Shown piece by piece: positions 33,401 through 41,678 of a DNA stretch of 64,000 nt. The stretch is from the NCBI GenBank assembly GCA_036271875.1, contig DATAZU010000005.1:124001-188000 (forward strand). The letters are read 5' to 3'. Position numbers and translations under genes: made by a program. This DNA is from Galbitalea sp036271875. GTDB lineage: Bacteria > Actinomycetota > Actinomycetes > Actinomycetales > Microbacteriaceae. Each line of letters opens with the position of its first letter. The first letter of the stretch is position 1. Under the pieces are notes generated by a model that was not told the DNA's origin, searched no databases, and saw only the letters and a list, made by a program, of their open reading frames with translations.

Positions 33401-35230
33401 AGCCCCGCAACGCGCAATCTCGCCGCACATCCCCAGTCGCACTGGGTGCTCACGCTGGTGGTTCTGAACACGGGTGGTTACACCTACGCTTCGACGACGC
33501 CCATTCTCGTGCAGCTCGGAAGTACGGTTCCCTCCGGGGCCATAACCCTGCCGGCGAGCCAGGTAGGACAGACCATTGTGCCCTCGACGATTTCATGGCT
33601 CGTGCAGAGCCCCACCCTCAAGTACCAGTGGCAGTATGAGAGCGGGACGACGTGGAAGTCGATCGCCGCCAGCGCGGGCGGCACCGCAGCGACCTTCACG
33701 CCGAGTTCGACCTACAACGCACGGCACGTCCGGGTGATCACCACCGCGAGTCGCACCAATTACACGACCGTCTCGGTCACTTCCGGAACCACGACGCCGA
33801 CGGCGGGCGCCGCTCCTATCGTCGGAACGGGAGTGGACGCTCCCGGTATCGACGGCTACGGCGTGGGTTCGGTCTGGACCGCGGTCCCGGGCACCTGGAA
33901 CGTTCCCGGCCTGACCTACCAATACACGTGGGCATCCAGTGCGTCGCCGACCGGGCCGTGGACGACGATCATGGGAGCCACCGCGGTGACATACACTCCG
34001 GCGGATAACCTGTACCAGCAGTACCTCCGAGTCACGATCCGCGGATCGAAGACGGGTTACCTTCCGGGAACGGGTTACGCCGTGTCAGCCCAGCTCCAGC
34101 CTGGCCAGCTGAGAGTCAAGGTGGCGCCCAAGGTGACGCTTTCTGCGGGCACGTACACGGTGTCGAATCCGGGAACCTGGGTTCCGGCCGCAACGGGTTA
34201 CAGCTTCGACTGGGAACTCTTCGACCCGGCCACGGACGCGTCGACCCCCGAGGGTACGTTGTCGTCGTACAAGCCACTGGCCGCGGACGCCGGCAAAGAG
34301 ATCACACTCACGGTCTACCCGTCGCGCCTGAACTACAACGGCGGACTCGGCTCAACCATCACGGTGCGTTCGGGTGCCATGATCGCCCCGACTGCCGCTA
34401 TTACTCTCACGGGAACGCCGATCGTGGGCGGAACGCTCACGATCGGCGTTCCCGGCTGGAATACGGTCAACCCGTATGTTCAGGTGACGTGGTATCGCAA
34501 CGGCGTCGCCACCGGCACCAACGTCAACCTGCTCACGTACACATCCGTGGCCGCAGATGTCGGCAAGACGATAACTGCGAAGGTGACCGCGACCAAGGAC
34601 GGGTACCCAACGTACACCGCGACCTTCGCGAGTTCCGGGCCGACATTCTCGGATGTGGCGCTGAGCACGACTGTCGACCCAGAGATCAGCGGCACGCCTC
34701 AGGTTAGCCACGTGGTCACCGCCAGCTCGGGGACCTGGAACGTGGCCGGCCTCACCTACGCCTACCAGTGGTACCGCAGTGGGGTCCTGATTCCCGGAGC
34801 CACGGCGAGCAGCTACCTGCTTGCCGGCCCCGACTACGGTAGCGAGCTAACGGTCAGTGTCACGGGGTCGAAGGCGTTCTACACTTCGGCAACTGATCTC
34901 AGCCAGGCCGTTACCGTGGATACCGGCGCGTATGCGCAGAACAGCCTGGCGAGCCCGCTGACCGTCACCGGCCCGCACACGCTGAACAGCGTGCTGACGG
35001 TGAGCGTGAACGGGACATGGAACACGCCCGTGACCGTCACGCTCCAGTGGTGGATATCGCACGACAACGGCGCGACCTGGATATATCTGAATGGGCAGTC
35101 CGGGACAACACTCGCGCTCACCGCTGCCAATGGAGTGGCGGTTGGTGACAAGGTCCAGGCCGACGTCACGGCGTTGGCCCCCGGCTACCTGGAGTACGAA
35201 GGCTCGAGCGTAATCGTCACCGTTTCGTGA
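30422..35230 (+). CDS. Giant secreted multidomain protein B
   Basis: 1602 residues, same architecture as A and C. The signal peptide starts MSPTSRKRSIRTIALVAAAA and ends near AANA. Four carboxypeptidase-regulatory-like domains follow (~38-450), with ISGIVHGPDGKPLAG, SGLAPGYYTLQF and SGLGPGTYDLWVG. About twelve Ig-like repeats run to the C-terminus. The ATG at 30422 is chosen over an in-frame ATG 25 codons earlier because GGAG lies just upstream and the signal peptide then begins with the Arg/Lys cluster. Several repeats, such as the QYESGTTWKSIAASAGG unit near residue 1075, are almost identical to those in C, showing recent duplication or conversion. No anchoring signal is seen. Confidence 0.8.
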   Translation: MSPTSRKRSIRTIALVAAAALSAMVAALLVPMAANAAPAPISGIVHGPDGKPLAGVVVRAVSVFYDGEESINGTTTSSSTGAFSFASLTSATSTLWFGATSKTFAQFLGQTSNEYDAQVLSWNDGKQVYVQAALAASGSISGKVTRLPSGNLAGYTVRAYSQDTSGTWAVAATVKTSSTGAYSFTGLEPGGYRLEAIDLTSAHPLYSPSFSGGSTDLTDATTVGVLAGKAAAYNFALGKAGTVSGTVTGLHASLTENLSGVRVVVYRLTGTPGLFTAGTALDSPGSVTASNGTYSVSGLAPGYYTLQFAPSMTAPLSPSGTQYGSTFLGSSDDPTTASYVQIANGTVSTGQNVQLTAGATITGTVVDAADNVTPVSNIRVSADYIGRDHDDPAEQARAVDTAPDGSFTISGLGPGTYDLWVGSLPGTGPDSGHENQLYVRQIIPVPTPLASGDVAHVNPEMTSAGGGLYNTVSPTINQASAVIGDTLSVDPGTWTAPDATFSYEWLRSTSQTVIKGATQSTYTLQPADIGQYIHAIVKATSFGYGQANTPTAGVVPNDGTMPDPSVAPTISGVTAVGQTLTANPGTWPLSGTTFGFQWQVFAGSAWIDMDSGTGRTVVVNGDDYSASAQIRVIVTGMKEGYFNNAAIAIDGDPVSTTPIQLVTAPTIKKTSAGYSIVGGVWNPAAFDNQTVSWTVMDRSGASTSYSPLAVLPPADYTAGDYITAAVSHHRDGWTDAGTGTLVAQVGTAPIPTGTTAVFGGTVAQVGNTLTAPSPSWVPASGASIYQWQYLTGSTWKSITGATAVAYLPVASYVGHALRVITTRKDVGFATATFVSAATAKVALATKLVVVHTGFTGTLGTGDTVTEGLTWSPAPTTRTYQWEYSATSTGAYTKISKATGASYVIPASLVGKYLEVVEDAALAGHAASTPFAFPLGQIHADKLTLLTTPKITHVGAQFTATGATFSPAIPAGDVEYHWKYYDENDANLVDDSGSSPATRNLAAHPQSHWVLTLVVLNTGGYTYASTTPILVQLGSTVPSGAITLPASQVGQTIVPSTISWLVQSPTLKYQWQYESGTTWKSIAASAGGTAATFTPSSTYNARHVRVITTASRTNYTTVSVTSGTTTPTAGAAPIVGTGVDAPGIDGYGVGSVWTAVPGTWNVPGLTYQYTWASSASPTGPWTTIMGATAVTYTPADNLYQQYLRVTIRGSKTGYLPGTGYAVSAQLQPGQLRVKVAPKVTLSAGTYTVSNPGTWVPAATGYSFDWELFDPATDASTPEGTLSSYKPLAADAGKEITLTVYPSRLNYNGGLGSTITVRSGAMIAPTAAITLTGTPIVGGTLTIGVPGWNTVNPYVQVTWYRNGVATGTNVNLLTYTSVAADVGKTITAKVTATKDGYPTYTATFASSGPTFSDVALSTTVDPEISGTPQVSHVVTASSGTWNVAGLTYAYQWYRSGVLIPGATASSYLLAGPDYGSELTVSVTGSKAFYTSATDLSQAVTVDTGAYAQNSLASPLTVTGPHTLNSVLTVSVNGTWNTPVTVTLQWWISHDNGATWIYLNGQSGTTLALTAANGVAVGDKVQADVTALAPGYLEYEGSSVIVTVS

Positions 35231-35286
35231 GTGCTGCCGACCAAAACGAGTAGCGAGTACCTATTTGGATGGTGCTCATGGACGCT

Positions 35287-35327
35287 CAGACTGACTTCGG
35301 CCCAGTTTGACTGTCCTGAGGAGCACC
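35287..35327 (+). promoter_or_regulatory. Shared leader element of giant gene C
   Basis: CAGACTGACTTCGGC starts 41 bases before the ATG at 35328. GGTGCTC (35272-35278) is the exact complement of GAGCACC, which overlaps the GAGGAG ribosome site and abuts the ATG, so a 7-bp pairing could mask the start. Confidence 0.5.
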
Positions 35328-38300
35328 ATGTCCAGCACATCCCGTTCGCGATCGTTCCGCAAGTGGGGAATCGCTTCCGCCATCGCCATCGCAGCGATGG
35401 TGGGTGCTCTCCTGGTCGCCACATCGGCGCAGGCAGATACAACCGTGCTGTCCGGGGTCGTCCACGGTCCGACCGGGTTGCCACTCTCCGGCGTCACCGT
35501 CAGTGGGGTGAATGTCACCAATAACGCGGCGGCAGTTGATGCGACCGCCAAGACCAGCTCGACGGGCGCCTTCACGTTTGCGGCGCTCCCGCTCAGTACT
35601 GACACCCTGTCGTTCAGCGCAACGTCAACGACCTTCTTCCAGTACCTGGGCGGTACCTCCAACATCCAGGACTATGAGATCCTCGGCAATACCGTGGACA
35701 CCTCGCACGACCACGGCTACATCACCGTCGCTCTTTCGGCGTCCGGCACGATCACCGGCAAGGTCACGAAAGCCCCCAGTGGCGCGGTTTCGGGATACAC
35801 CGTTCGCGCCTACAGCGAGGATCCGAGTGGCGGCTGGTCGATCGCGGGCACTGGCAAGACCAGCAGCTCCGGTGCTTACTCGATCCCCGGTCTCGAGCCG
35901 GGCAGCTACCGCCTCGAAGCGCTCGATGCCACCTCCGCACATCCGGCCTACACGCCGGAATACTCAGGCGGCGGCACGGTCTTCTCGAGCGCGGGCACGG
36001 TCGGTGTCGTCGCGAGCAAGACATCGAGTTACAACTTCGTCGTTGGCAAGGCCGGATCGGTGTCCGGAACCGTCACGGGAACGCACGGCAGCCCCGCGGC
36101 CACTGAGAAGCTCGGGGCGGTGCACGTCACCGTGTACCGTCTCACCGGAACTCCAAGTTCCTTCACATCCGCCGAGGCGCTGGATTCGCCGAGTACCGTT
36201 ACCTCGTCCACGGGCACTTACACGGTGAGCGGTCTCGCTCCCGGGTACTACACACTCGAGTTCAATCCGCCCGCCGCCGCACCGTACTCGCCGTCTGGGA
36301 CCAGGTACGGACGTACATTCCTCGGCGGCGGAAGCGAACCGACTCAGGCGACCCCGTTCCTGATCGGCAACGGTACTGCGGTTGCCGGCCAGAATGTGCA
36401 GCTGTCGGGAACCGCAACGATCAGCGGAACCGTCTTCGACGTGGACATCCCGACTTTCGCGCTGTCCAATGTACGAGTCGAGCTCGACTATCAGGGTCGG
36501 AACGCCGACCTCCCGAGCGAGCATGCCCAGGTGGTTCACACGGCGGCGGATGGCTCCTTCAGCTTCTCAGACATCGGGCCGGGAAACTACGAACTGTACG
36601 TCGGCAGCAACGCGAGTGTCGACGCCGATTATCAGAGTGAGGCCTGGGAGTGGGTGCGCCAGGTCGTCACGGTGCCCGGCCCCATCTCATCCGGCGACAA
36701 CGCGGAAGTCGACGTCTACCTCTCCCACATGAGCGACTTCTTCCTGTACGCACCAACAGCGCCCGCGCTCAGCCAGAGCTCGGGGAACGTCGGTGACACG
36801 ATCTCGGTCGATAACGGAGTCTGGGATTCGCCGGACGTGACGGACTTCACATACCAGTGGTTCAAGTCTGGACAGCTGATCTCTGGTGCAACCCAGTCGA
36901 GCTATACGCTGCAGCCCGATGATCGAAACGAATTCATCACGGCGCGCGTGACCGGCTACAGCTTCGGCTATGGCTACGCGACAGCCGCGTCCAACGGCTT
37001 CTACCCGGACTTCGGCACACTCGTGACACCCTCGCCCGCGGCCAGCATCTCCGGTACCAACGCCGTTGGCAGCACGCTGACGGTAGATCCGGGCGGATGG
37101 TCGGTGTCCGGAGTGCTCTTCAATTTCGTCTGGCAGGTGAGCCCGAACGGCAGCAGTTGGATCGACGCGCAAAACAGCGGGTCGCCGACCTTCGATCTGA
37201 CCGGCTCCGACTACCTCGATGGCGATCAGGTTCGAGTCAAGATCGACGGTTCCAAGCTCGGCTACAACCCGTTCGAAACAATCGCGGACGCTGCAGGAAC
37301 GCTGCAGGAGTCCCAGATCCACAACGTCACGCTACCGACGGTCAAGAAGACGTCTGCGGGCTTCTCGCTCGCCGGCGGCGTCTGGGATCCCATCGCGAAG
37401 TCGATTGACGAGGTCGACTGGGTCGTTACCTCCCCCAACGGTACGCCAACGGACTACCTCAACCAGCCCGTTCTCACCCTCGGCCAGGCTGGCACCAATT
37501 ACGTCACGGTAACCGAGACCCACAAATACGACGGATGGCAGGACGGAAGCACGAGTCCGATTGTCGCCCAGCTGGGTGCGGCGCCGAAACCGACCGGGTC
37601 CAACGTGCTGAGCGCCACTCCGCAGGTCGGCGTCACGGTGTCAGCGCCCAGCCCGAGCTGGTTACCGACAACCGGAACCTCGACCTACCAGTGGGAATAC
37701 GAGTTGAGTACGACCTGGAAGGTAATCGCGGGCGCGACAGACCCGAACTTCACCCCAACGTCCGGCTATCTCGGACGCCTGCTTCGGGTCATCACGACCC
37801 GCAAGGACACCGGATACACCACCGCGACCTTGGTCACTACCGCCTCCGCCAAGGTCGCGACCGGCGCAGCGCCCACTATCTTTATCGCCACCACATCGGG
37901 AACCGTCGGCACCGGGGACACCCTTACCGCTTCCCCGCTCTGGCTGCCCGCGCCGACCTCGCTGGGATTCCAGTGGGAGTACGCGTCCTCGCCGAGTGGT
38001 CCATACAGCAAGATTTCAGGTGCGACGAAGTCCAGCTATTTGATCCCGCAGTCCCTGGTTGGCAAGTACCTGTTCGTCAACGAAACCGCCGCGCTGGCTG
38101 GACACACCACGGGTTCCAGCTTCCGTCAGTTGGGGCAGGTCGCCGTTGATCAGTTGACGTTGGTCACCACACCAAAGGTGACGGTGGTCGGGGGTGTTTA
38201 CACCGTCTCGAACGTCACGTTCTCGCCCGCTGTCCCGGCGAGCGATGTCCAGTACGAGTGGTACTCGTACAACGAGAACGATTCGACTCCGCTCAACACG

Positions 38301-40169
38301 TTCACCGACCAGCCGACCCAAAACGTTGGCGCGAACGCCAACGCCAACGAGCACTGGGCCGTAGACATTACCGTGCCCAGTTCGGCTTCGACCAATTTCT
38401 ACAGTTACGCGTTGAATCCCGTGCCGGGCATCCTCATCAAGAAGGGTGCGATCATCCCGTCCGGACCGACGACGCTTCCGGCCAGCCAGGTCGGACAGGC
38501 CATCGTTCCGCCCACCATCTCGTGGCTGGTTCAAAACCCGACACTGACTCACCAGTGGCAGTACGAGAGCGGGACGACGTGGAAGTCGATCGCGGCGAGC
38601 GCCGGGGGCACCGCCGCAACTTTCACGCCCAGCTCGATCTACCTCAACCACCCCATCCGGGTGATCACCACCGCAAGCCGTGCCAACTACGTGACCGCGA
38701 CACAGGTTTCGTCCTCCACGACCGTTGCGCTCGGCGCGACGCTGGTGCCAGGCACCTCGTCGAATGCGGCGTCGATCAACGGCTACGGGATCAGCGCCCC
38801 GTTCACGGCTCTGCCCGGTGTCTGGAATCAGACCGGACTCTCCTACCACTATCAGTGGGCATCGGGAGCGAGCGCGACCGGACCGTGGACCACCATCACG
38901 GGTGCAACGGCCGTCGCGTACACCCCGGGTACCGCCCTGCTTGGCAAGTACCTGCAGGTGACGATCACGGGCTCGAAAGCGGGCTACGGCTCCGCGCAGA
39001 CGATCGCCGTAAGCAATGCGATTCAGGACGGTCAAATCAAGCTACTGAGTGCACCGAAGGTCACCCTCAGCGCGGGCACGTACAAGGTCGCGAGCAATGG
39101 AGTGTGGTCGCCAACGGCGACGAGCTACGAATATGACTGGGAGCTGTTCGATCCAGCGACCGATAGCTCCACTGCGGAGGGCACGATGAGTTCGTACACG
39201 CCGCTGGCCGCCGACGCCGGCAAGGAGATCCAGCTGACGATTTACCCCGACCGGATGGGCTACACGAGTGGCGGAACGACGGTCATCGTCCGCTCCGGTG
39301 CGGCGATCGCGCCAACCAGCCCGATCACCCTCACCGGCACGGCTGTCGTTGGTGGCACTCTCACCCTCACAGTGCCCGGATGGAACACAGTGAATCCCGA
39401 GGTGCACGTCGCGTGGTATCGCAACGGGGTGGCAACGGGAACCAATATCAATGAGGTGACCTATCCCCTCACCGCAGCTGATTTCGGCAAGACGATCAGC
39501 GCGAAGCTGACCGTTCTCAAGACCGGATATCCGAGTGCGACATTCTCGTTCGCAAGCACGCCGATCTTCTCGGACTTTGCGATCGTCCCGACCTCCGATC
39601 CCGTCATTACCGGTGGAAGTTCGGATGGCTCGGCACCGGTGGGCAAAGTCCTCGGTGTAACGACCGGCACATGGAACGCGACGGGCCTGACGTACACCTA
39701 CCAGTGGACTCGATCCGGCGCCGCGATTCCCGGGGCAACGGCCTCGAGCTATCAGCTGGCCTACGCCGATTTCGGCAACGAGATCAACGTGACGGTGCGG
39801 GCGGGCAAGACGGACTTCACTCCCGCGAGCGACTCCGCGCAGGCCATCACGGTGGAGCAGGGCGGCCCGATCACGAACTCGCTGGCCAGTCCCCTGAAGA
39901 TCACGGGCACAGCGAAACTCGGCAACGTGCTCACGCTGTCCATCCTGGGAAAATGGAGTGTGCCATCGACCGTGCAGGTTCAGTGGGTGTACTCAACAGA
40001 CGGCGGCTCAACCTGGAACTACATCACGGGAGCAACCGGCTACACCTATACGCTGTCGGCGGCGGACGGCGTTGCCGTCGGCAATGAAGTGACAGCAACG
40101 GTCTTCGCCACAGCGCCGGGTTACCTCAGCTATGGCGAGAACAGTCCGGGCGTGACGGTGATTTCCTAA
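35328..40169 (+). CDS. Giant secreted multidomain protein C
   Basis: 1613 residues. Signal peptide MSSTSRSRSFRKWGIASAIA to ATSAQA, then four carboxypeptidase-regulatory-like domains (LSGVVHGPTGLPLSG, PGLEPGSYRLEA, SGLAPGYYTLEF, SDIGPGNYELYVG) and about twelve Ig-like repeats. The ATG at 35328 has GAGGAG four bases upstream; an earlier in-frame codon (35307) would spoil the signal peptide. Its closest relative is gene B. The stop TAA (40167-40169) is followed, in the same frame, by the remains of another paralogue's C-terminus. Function is unknown; secretion and modular adhesion-type structure are inferred from sequence. Confidence 0.8.
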   Translation: MSSTSRSRSFRKWGIASAIAIAAMVGALLVATSAQADTTVLSGVVHGPTGLPLSGVTVSGVNVTNNAAAVDATAKTSSTGAFTFAALPLSTDTLSFSATSTTFFQYLGGTSNIQDYEILGNTVDTSHDHGYITVALSASGTITGKVTKAPSGAVSGYTVRAYSEDPSGGWSIAGTGKTSSSGAYSIPGLEPGSYRLEALDATSAHPAYTPEYSGGGTVFSSAGTVGVVASKTSSYNFVVGKAGSVSGTVTGTHGSPAATEKLGAVHVTVYRLTGTPSSFTSAEALDSPSTVTSSTGTYTVSGLAPGYYTLEFNPPAAAPYSPSGTRYGRTFLGGGSEPTQATPFLIGNGTAVAGQNVQLSGTATISGTVFDVDIPTFALSNVRVELDYQGRNADLPSEHAQVVHTAADGSFSFSDIGPGNYELYVGSNASVDADYQSEAWEWVRQVVTVPGPISSGDNAEVDVYLSHMSDFFLYAPTAPALSQSSGNVGDTISVDNGVWDSPDVTDFTYQWFKSGQLISGATQSSYTLQPDDRNEFITARVTGYSFGYGYATAASNGFYPDFGTLVTPSPAASISGTNAVGSTLTVDPGGWSVSGVLFNFVWQVSPNGSSWIDAQNSGSPTFDLTGSDYLDGDQVRVKIDGSKLGYNPFETIADAAGTLQESQIHNVTLPTVKKTSAGFSLAGGVWDPIAKSIDEVDWVVTSPNGTPTDYLNQPVLTLGQAGTNYVTVTETHKYDGWQDGSTSPIVAQLGAAPKPTGSNVLSATPQVGVTVSAPSPSWLPTTGTSTYQWEYELSTTWKVIAGATDPNFTPTSGYLGRLLRVITTRKDTGYTTATLVTTASAKVATGAAPTIFIATTSGTVGTGDTLTASPLWLPAPTSLGFQWEYASSPSGPYSKISGATKSSYLIPQSLVGKYLFVNETAALAGHTTGSSFRQLGQVAVDQLTLVTTPKVTVVGGVYTVSNVTFSPAVPASDVQYEWYSYNENDSTPLNTFTDQPTQNVGANANANEHWAVDITVPSSASTNFYSYALNPVPGILIKKGAIIPSGPTTLPASQVGQAIVPPTISWLVQNPTLTHQWQYESGTTWKSIAASAGGTAATFTPSSIYLNHPIRVITTASRANYVTATQVSSSTTVALGATLVPGTSSNAASINGYGISAPFTALPGVWNQTGLSYHYQWASGASATGPWTTITGATAVAYTPGTALLGKYLQVTITGSKAGYGSAQTIAVSNAIQDGQIKLLSAPKVTLSAGTYKVASNGVWSPTATSYEYDWELFDPATDSSTAEGTMSSYTPLAADAGKEIQLTIYPDRMGYTSGGTTVIVRSGAAIAPTSPITLTGTAVVGGTLTLTVPGWNTVNPEVHVAWYRNGVATGTNINEVTYPLTAADFGKTISAKLTVLKTGYPSATFSFASTPIFSDFAIVPTSDPVITGGSSDGSAPVGKVLGVTTGTWNATGLTYTYQWTRSGAAIPGATASSYQLAYADFGNEINVTVRAGKTDFTPASDSAQAITVEQGGPITNSLASPLKITGTAKLGNVLTLSILGKWSVPSTVQVQWVYSTDGGSTWNYITGATGYTYTLSAADGVAVGNEVTATVFATAPGYLSYGENSPGVTVIS

Positions 40170-40628
40170 CCGAAAATACCCAGCGGCTCCCGGTTGATCA
40201 CCGGAGCGACGACGAACCACTACACCGTCACCACCGCGGATCTTGGAAGCGACATTGACGTCAGTGAGACCGGTTCCAAGATCTACCAGACCTCGGACTT
40301 CGTGCAGGGCGGTCCCGTCACGACCAGTTTGGTTGCACTGCTCGCACCGGCGACTCCCGTAAGGATCGCGGAAACCGTGGCAATTGGTCACGTGCTCAGC
40401 GCGTCGTACGGCGCCTGGAATTCCCCGGTCACGCCGACCAACGAGTGGGAGCATGAGGCACCGGCGAGCATCATCTGGAACGACATCACCGGCGCAACAG
40501 CCTCGACATGCACTCCGACGGCCGCCGACGGGATCGCGTCGACCGGCCACATCCGGCTCGTCGTCAGCGCGTCGCGACCGGGTCACACGACGGTGGCGCT
40601 AACCAGCGCAGCTGTGACCGTTCCGTAG
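40170..40628 (+). pseudogene. Remnant C-terminus of a fourth giant paralogue
   Basis: Directly after the stop of gene C the same frame continues open to 40628. It encodes about one and a half Ig-like repeats (SGSRLITGATTNHYTVTTADLG, later ITGATASTCTPTAADGIAST and RLVVSASRPGHTTVALTS). Its end resembles the C-terminus of protein A (RLVIIASRPGHPTTSVTS) more than that of C. There is no signal peptide, ribosome site or credible start, only a TTG at 40194. It looks like a duplication or recombination relic. Confidence 0.7.
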
Positions 40629-40639
40629 GTCGGTTCGAT

Positions 40640-41650
40640 CTATCGCAGGTCCCGCAGGGTCCGCAGCTTCGTCTCGAGGTCCGGACCCTGCGGAACGACA
40701 ATGACTTCGTCGGCCTGCGTGACCGTGGCGAGATCCTCGATCCGGCGCGTCACGTGCTCCAGATCGCCAATCGCCTGCTGGGAGTTGCGCTCGCGGACGA
40801 ACTCGGTCTCGGTTGGCGTCCAAGCGTGCGCTTCTGCCTCCGCCAGAGTCGGGATGCGACCGGGACGGGCGCCGGAACGTAGGCGACTGAAGTACAGGCC
40901 GTTGGGCAGGGCGAGCCGGTCGGCATCCTCCTGGCTATCCCCGACGAGTGTGGCGACGGCTACCATCGAGTGCGGCTCGCTCAGTATCACCGACGGCTCG
41001 AAGCTGTCGCGATAGAGCTGAAACGCGAGCGGGGTGTTGTCCCCGCCGGCGAAGTGGTGGGCAAAAGCGAAGGGCAGGCCGAGCATCCCGGCCAGTCGAG
41101 CGCTGAAGCCGCTTGAGCCGAGCAGCCACAGCTCGGGTGCATCGCCGAGTCCCGGATGGGCTGCTGGCTGAGCGCCGAGACCGTTCTCAAGCGGCGGGAT
41201 CGTGCCGAAGAGGGCCAGAAGCTCGATGACCTGGTTCGGGAAGTCGTCGACCGACTCGGCGCCGATGTTGCGGCGGAGGATGGCCGCCGTCAACTGGTCG
41301 GTGCCGGGCGCGCGACCAAGGCCCAGGTCGATCCGATCGCGGTGGAGGGCGACAAGCGTCCCGAACTGTTCCGCGATGACCAGGGACGAATGGTTGGGAA
41401 GCATCACTCCCCCGGAGCCCACGCGAATCCGGCTGGTCGCATCCGCTATCGCACCGATGAGGACCGCAGGGGCCGAACTGGCGACCGCGGGCATTCCGTG
41501 ATGCTCAGCCACCCAGAACCGGCGATAGCCCAATTGCTCGGCGAGCTGCGCCGTCTCGATCGTTTGCCGGAGCGCCTCGGCGTGGGTCATGCCCTCGTAC
41601 ACGGACGCGAGGTCGAGCACCGAGAGCGGCAGTTCTTTGAGCGCAGTCAT
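40640..41650 (-). CDS. LLM-class flavin-dependent oxidoreductase
   Basis: 336 residues, luciferase-like TIM barrel of the MsnO8/YhbW group. It has N-terminal LSVLDLASVYEG, RFWVAEHHGMPAVASSAPAVLIG, RIRVGSGGVMLPNHSSLVIAEQFG and DLGLGRAPGTD, the usual flavin-binding pattern of this group. It oxidises an unknown substrate with reduced FMN/F420; the subgroup usually uses FMN. It lies 28 bases after the BenE-like gene on the same strand, so the two may be co-transcribed. Confidence 0.9.
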   Translation of the reverse strand: MTALKELPLSVLDLASVYEGMTHAEALRQTIETAQLAEQLGYRRFWVAEHHGMPAVASSAPAVLIGAIADATSRIRVGSGGVMLPNHSSLVIAEQFGTLVALHRDRIDLGLGRAPGTDQLTAAILRRNIGAESVDDFPNQVIELLALFGTIPPLENGLGAQPAAHPGLGDAPELWLLGSSGFSARLAGMLGLPFAFAHHFAGGDNTPLAFQLYRDSFEPSVILSEPHSMVAVATLVGDSQEDADRLALPNGLYFSRLRSGARPGRIPTLAEAEAHAWTPTETEFVRERNSQQAIGDLEHVTRRIEDLATVTQADEVIVVPQGPDLETKLRTLRDLR

Positions 41651-41678
41651 TGCTTGTGCAACATCCGGTACCCGCGCG

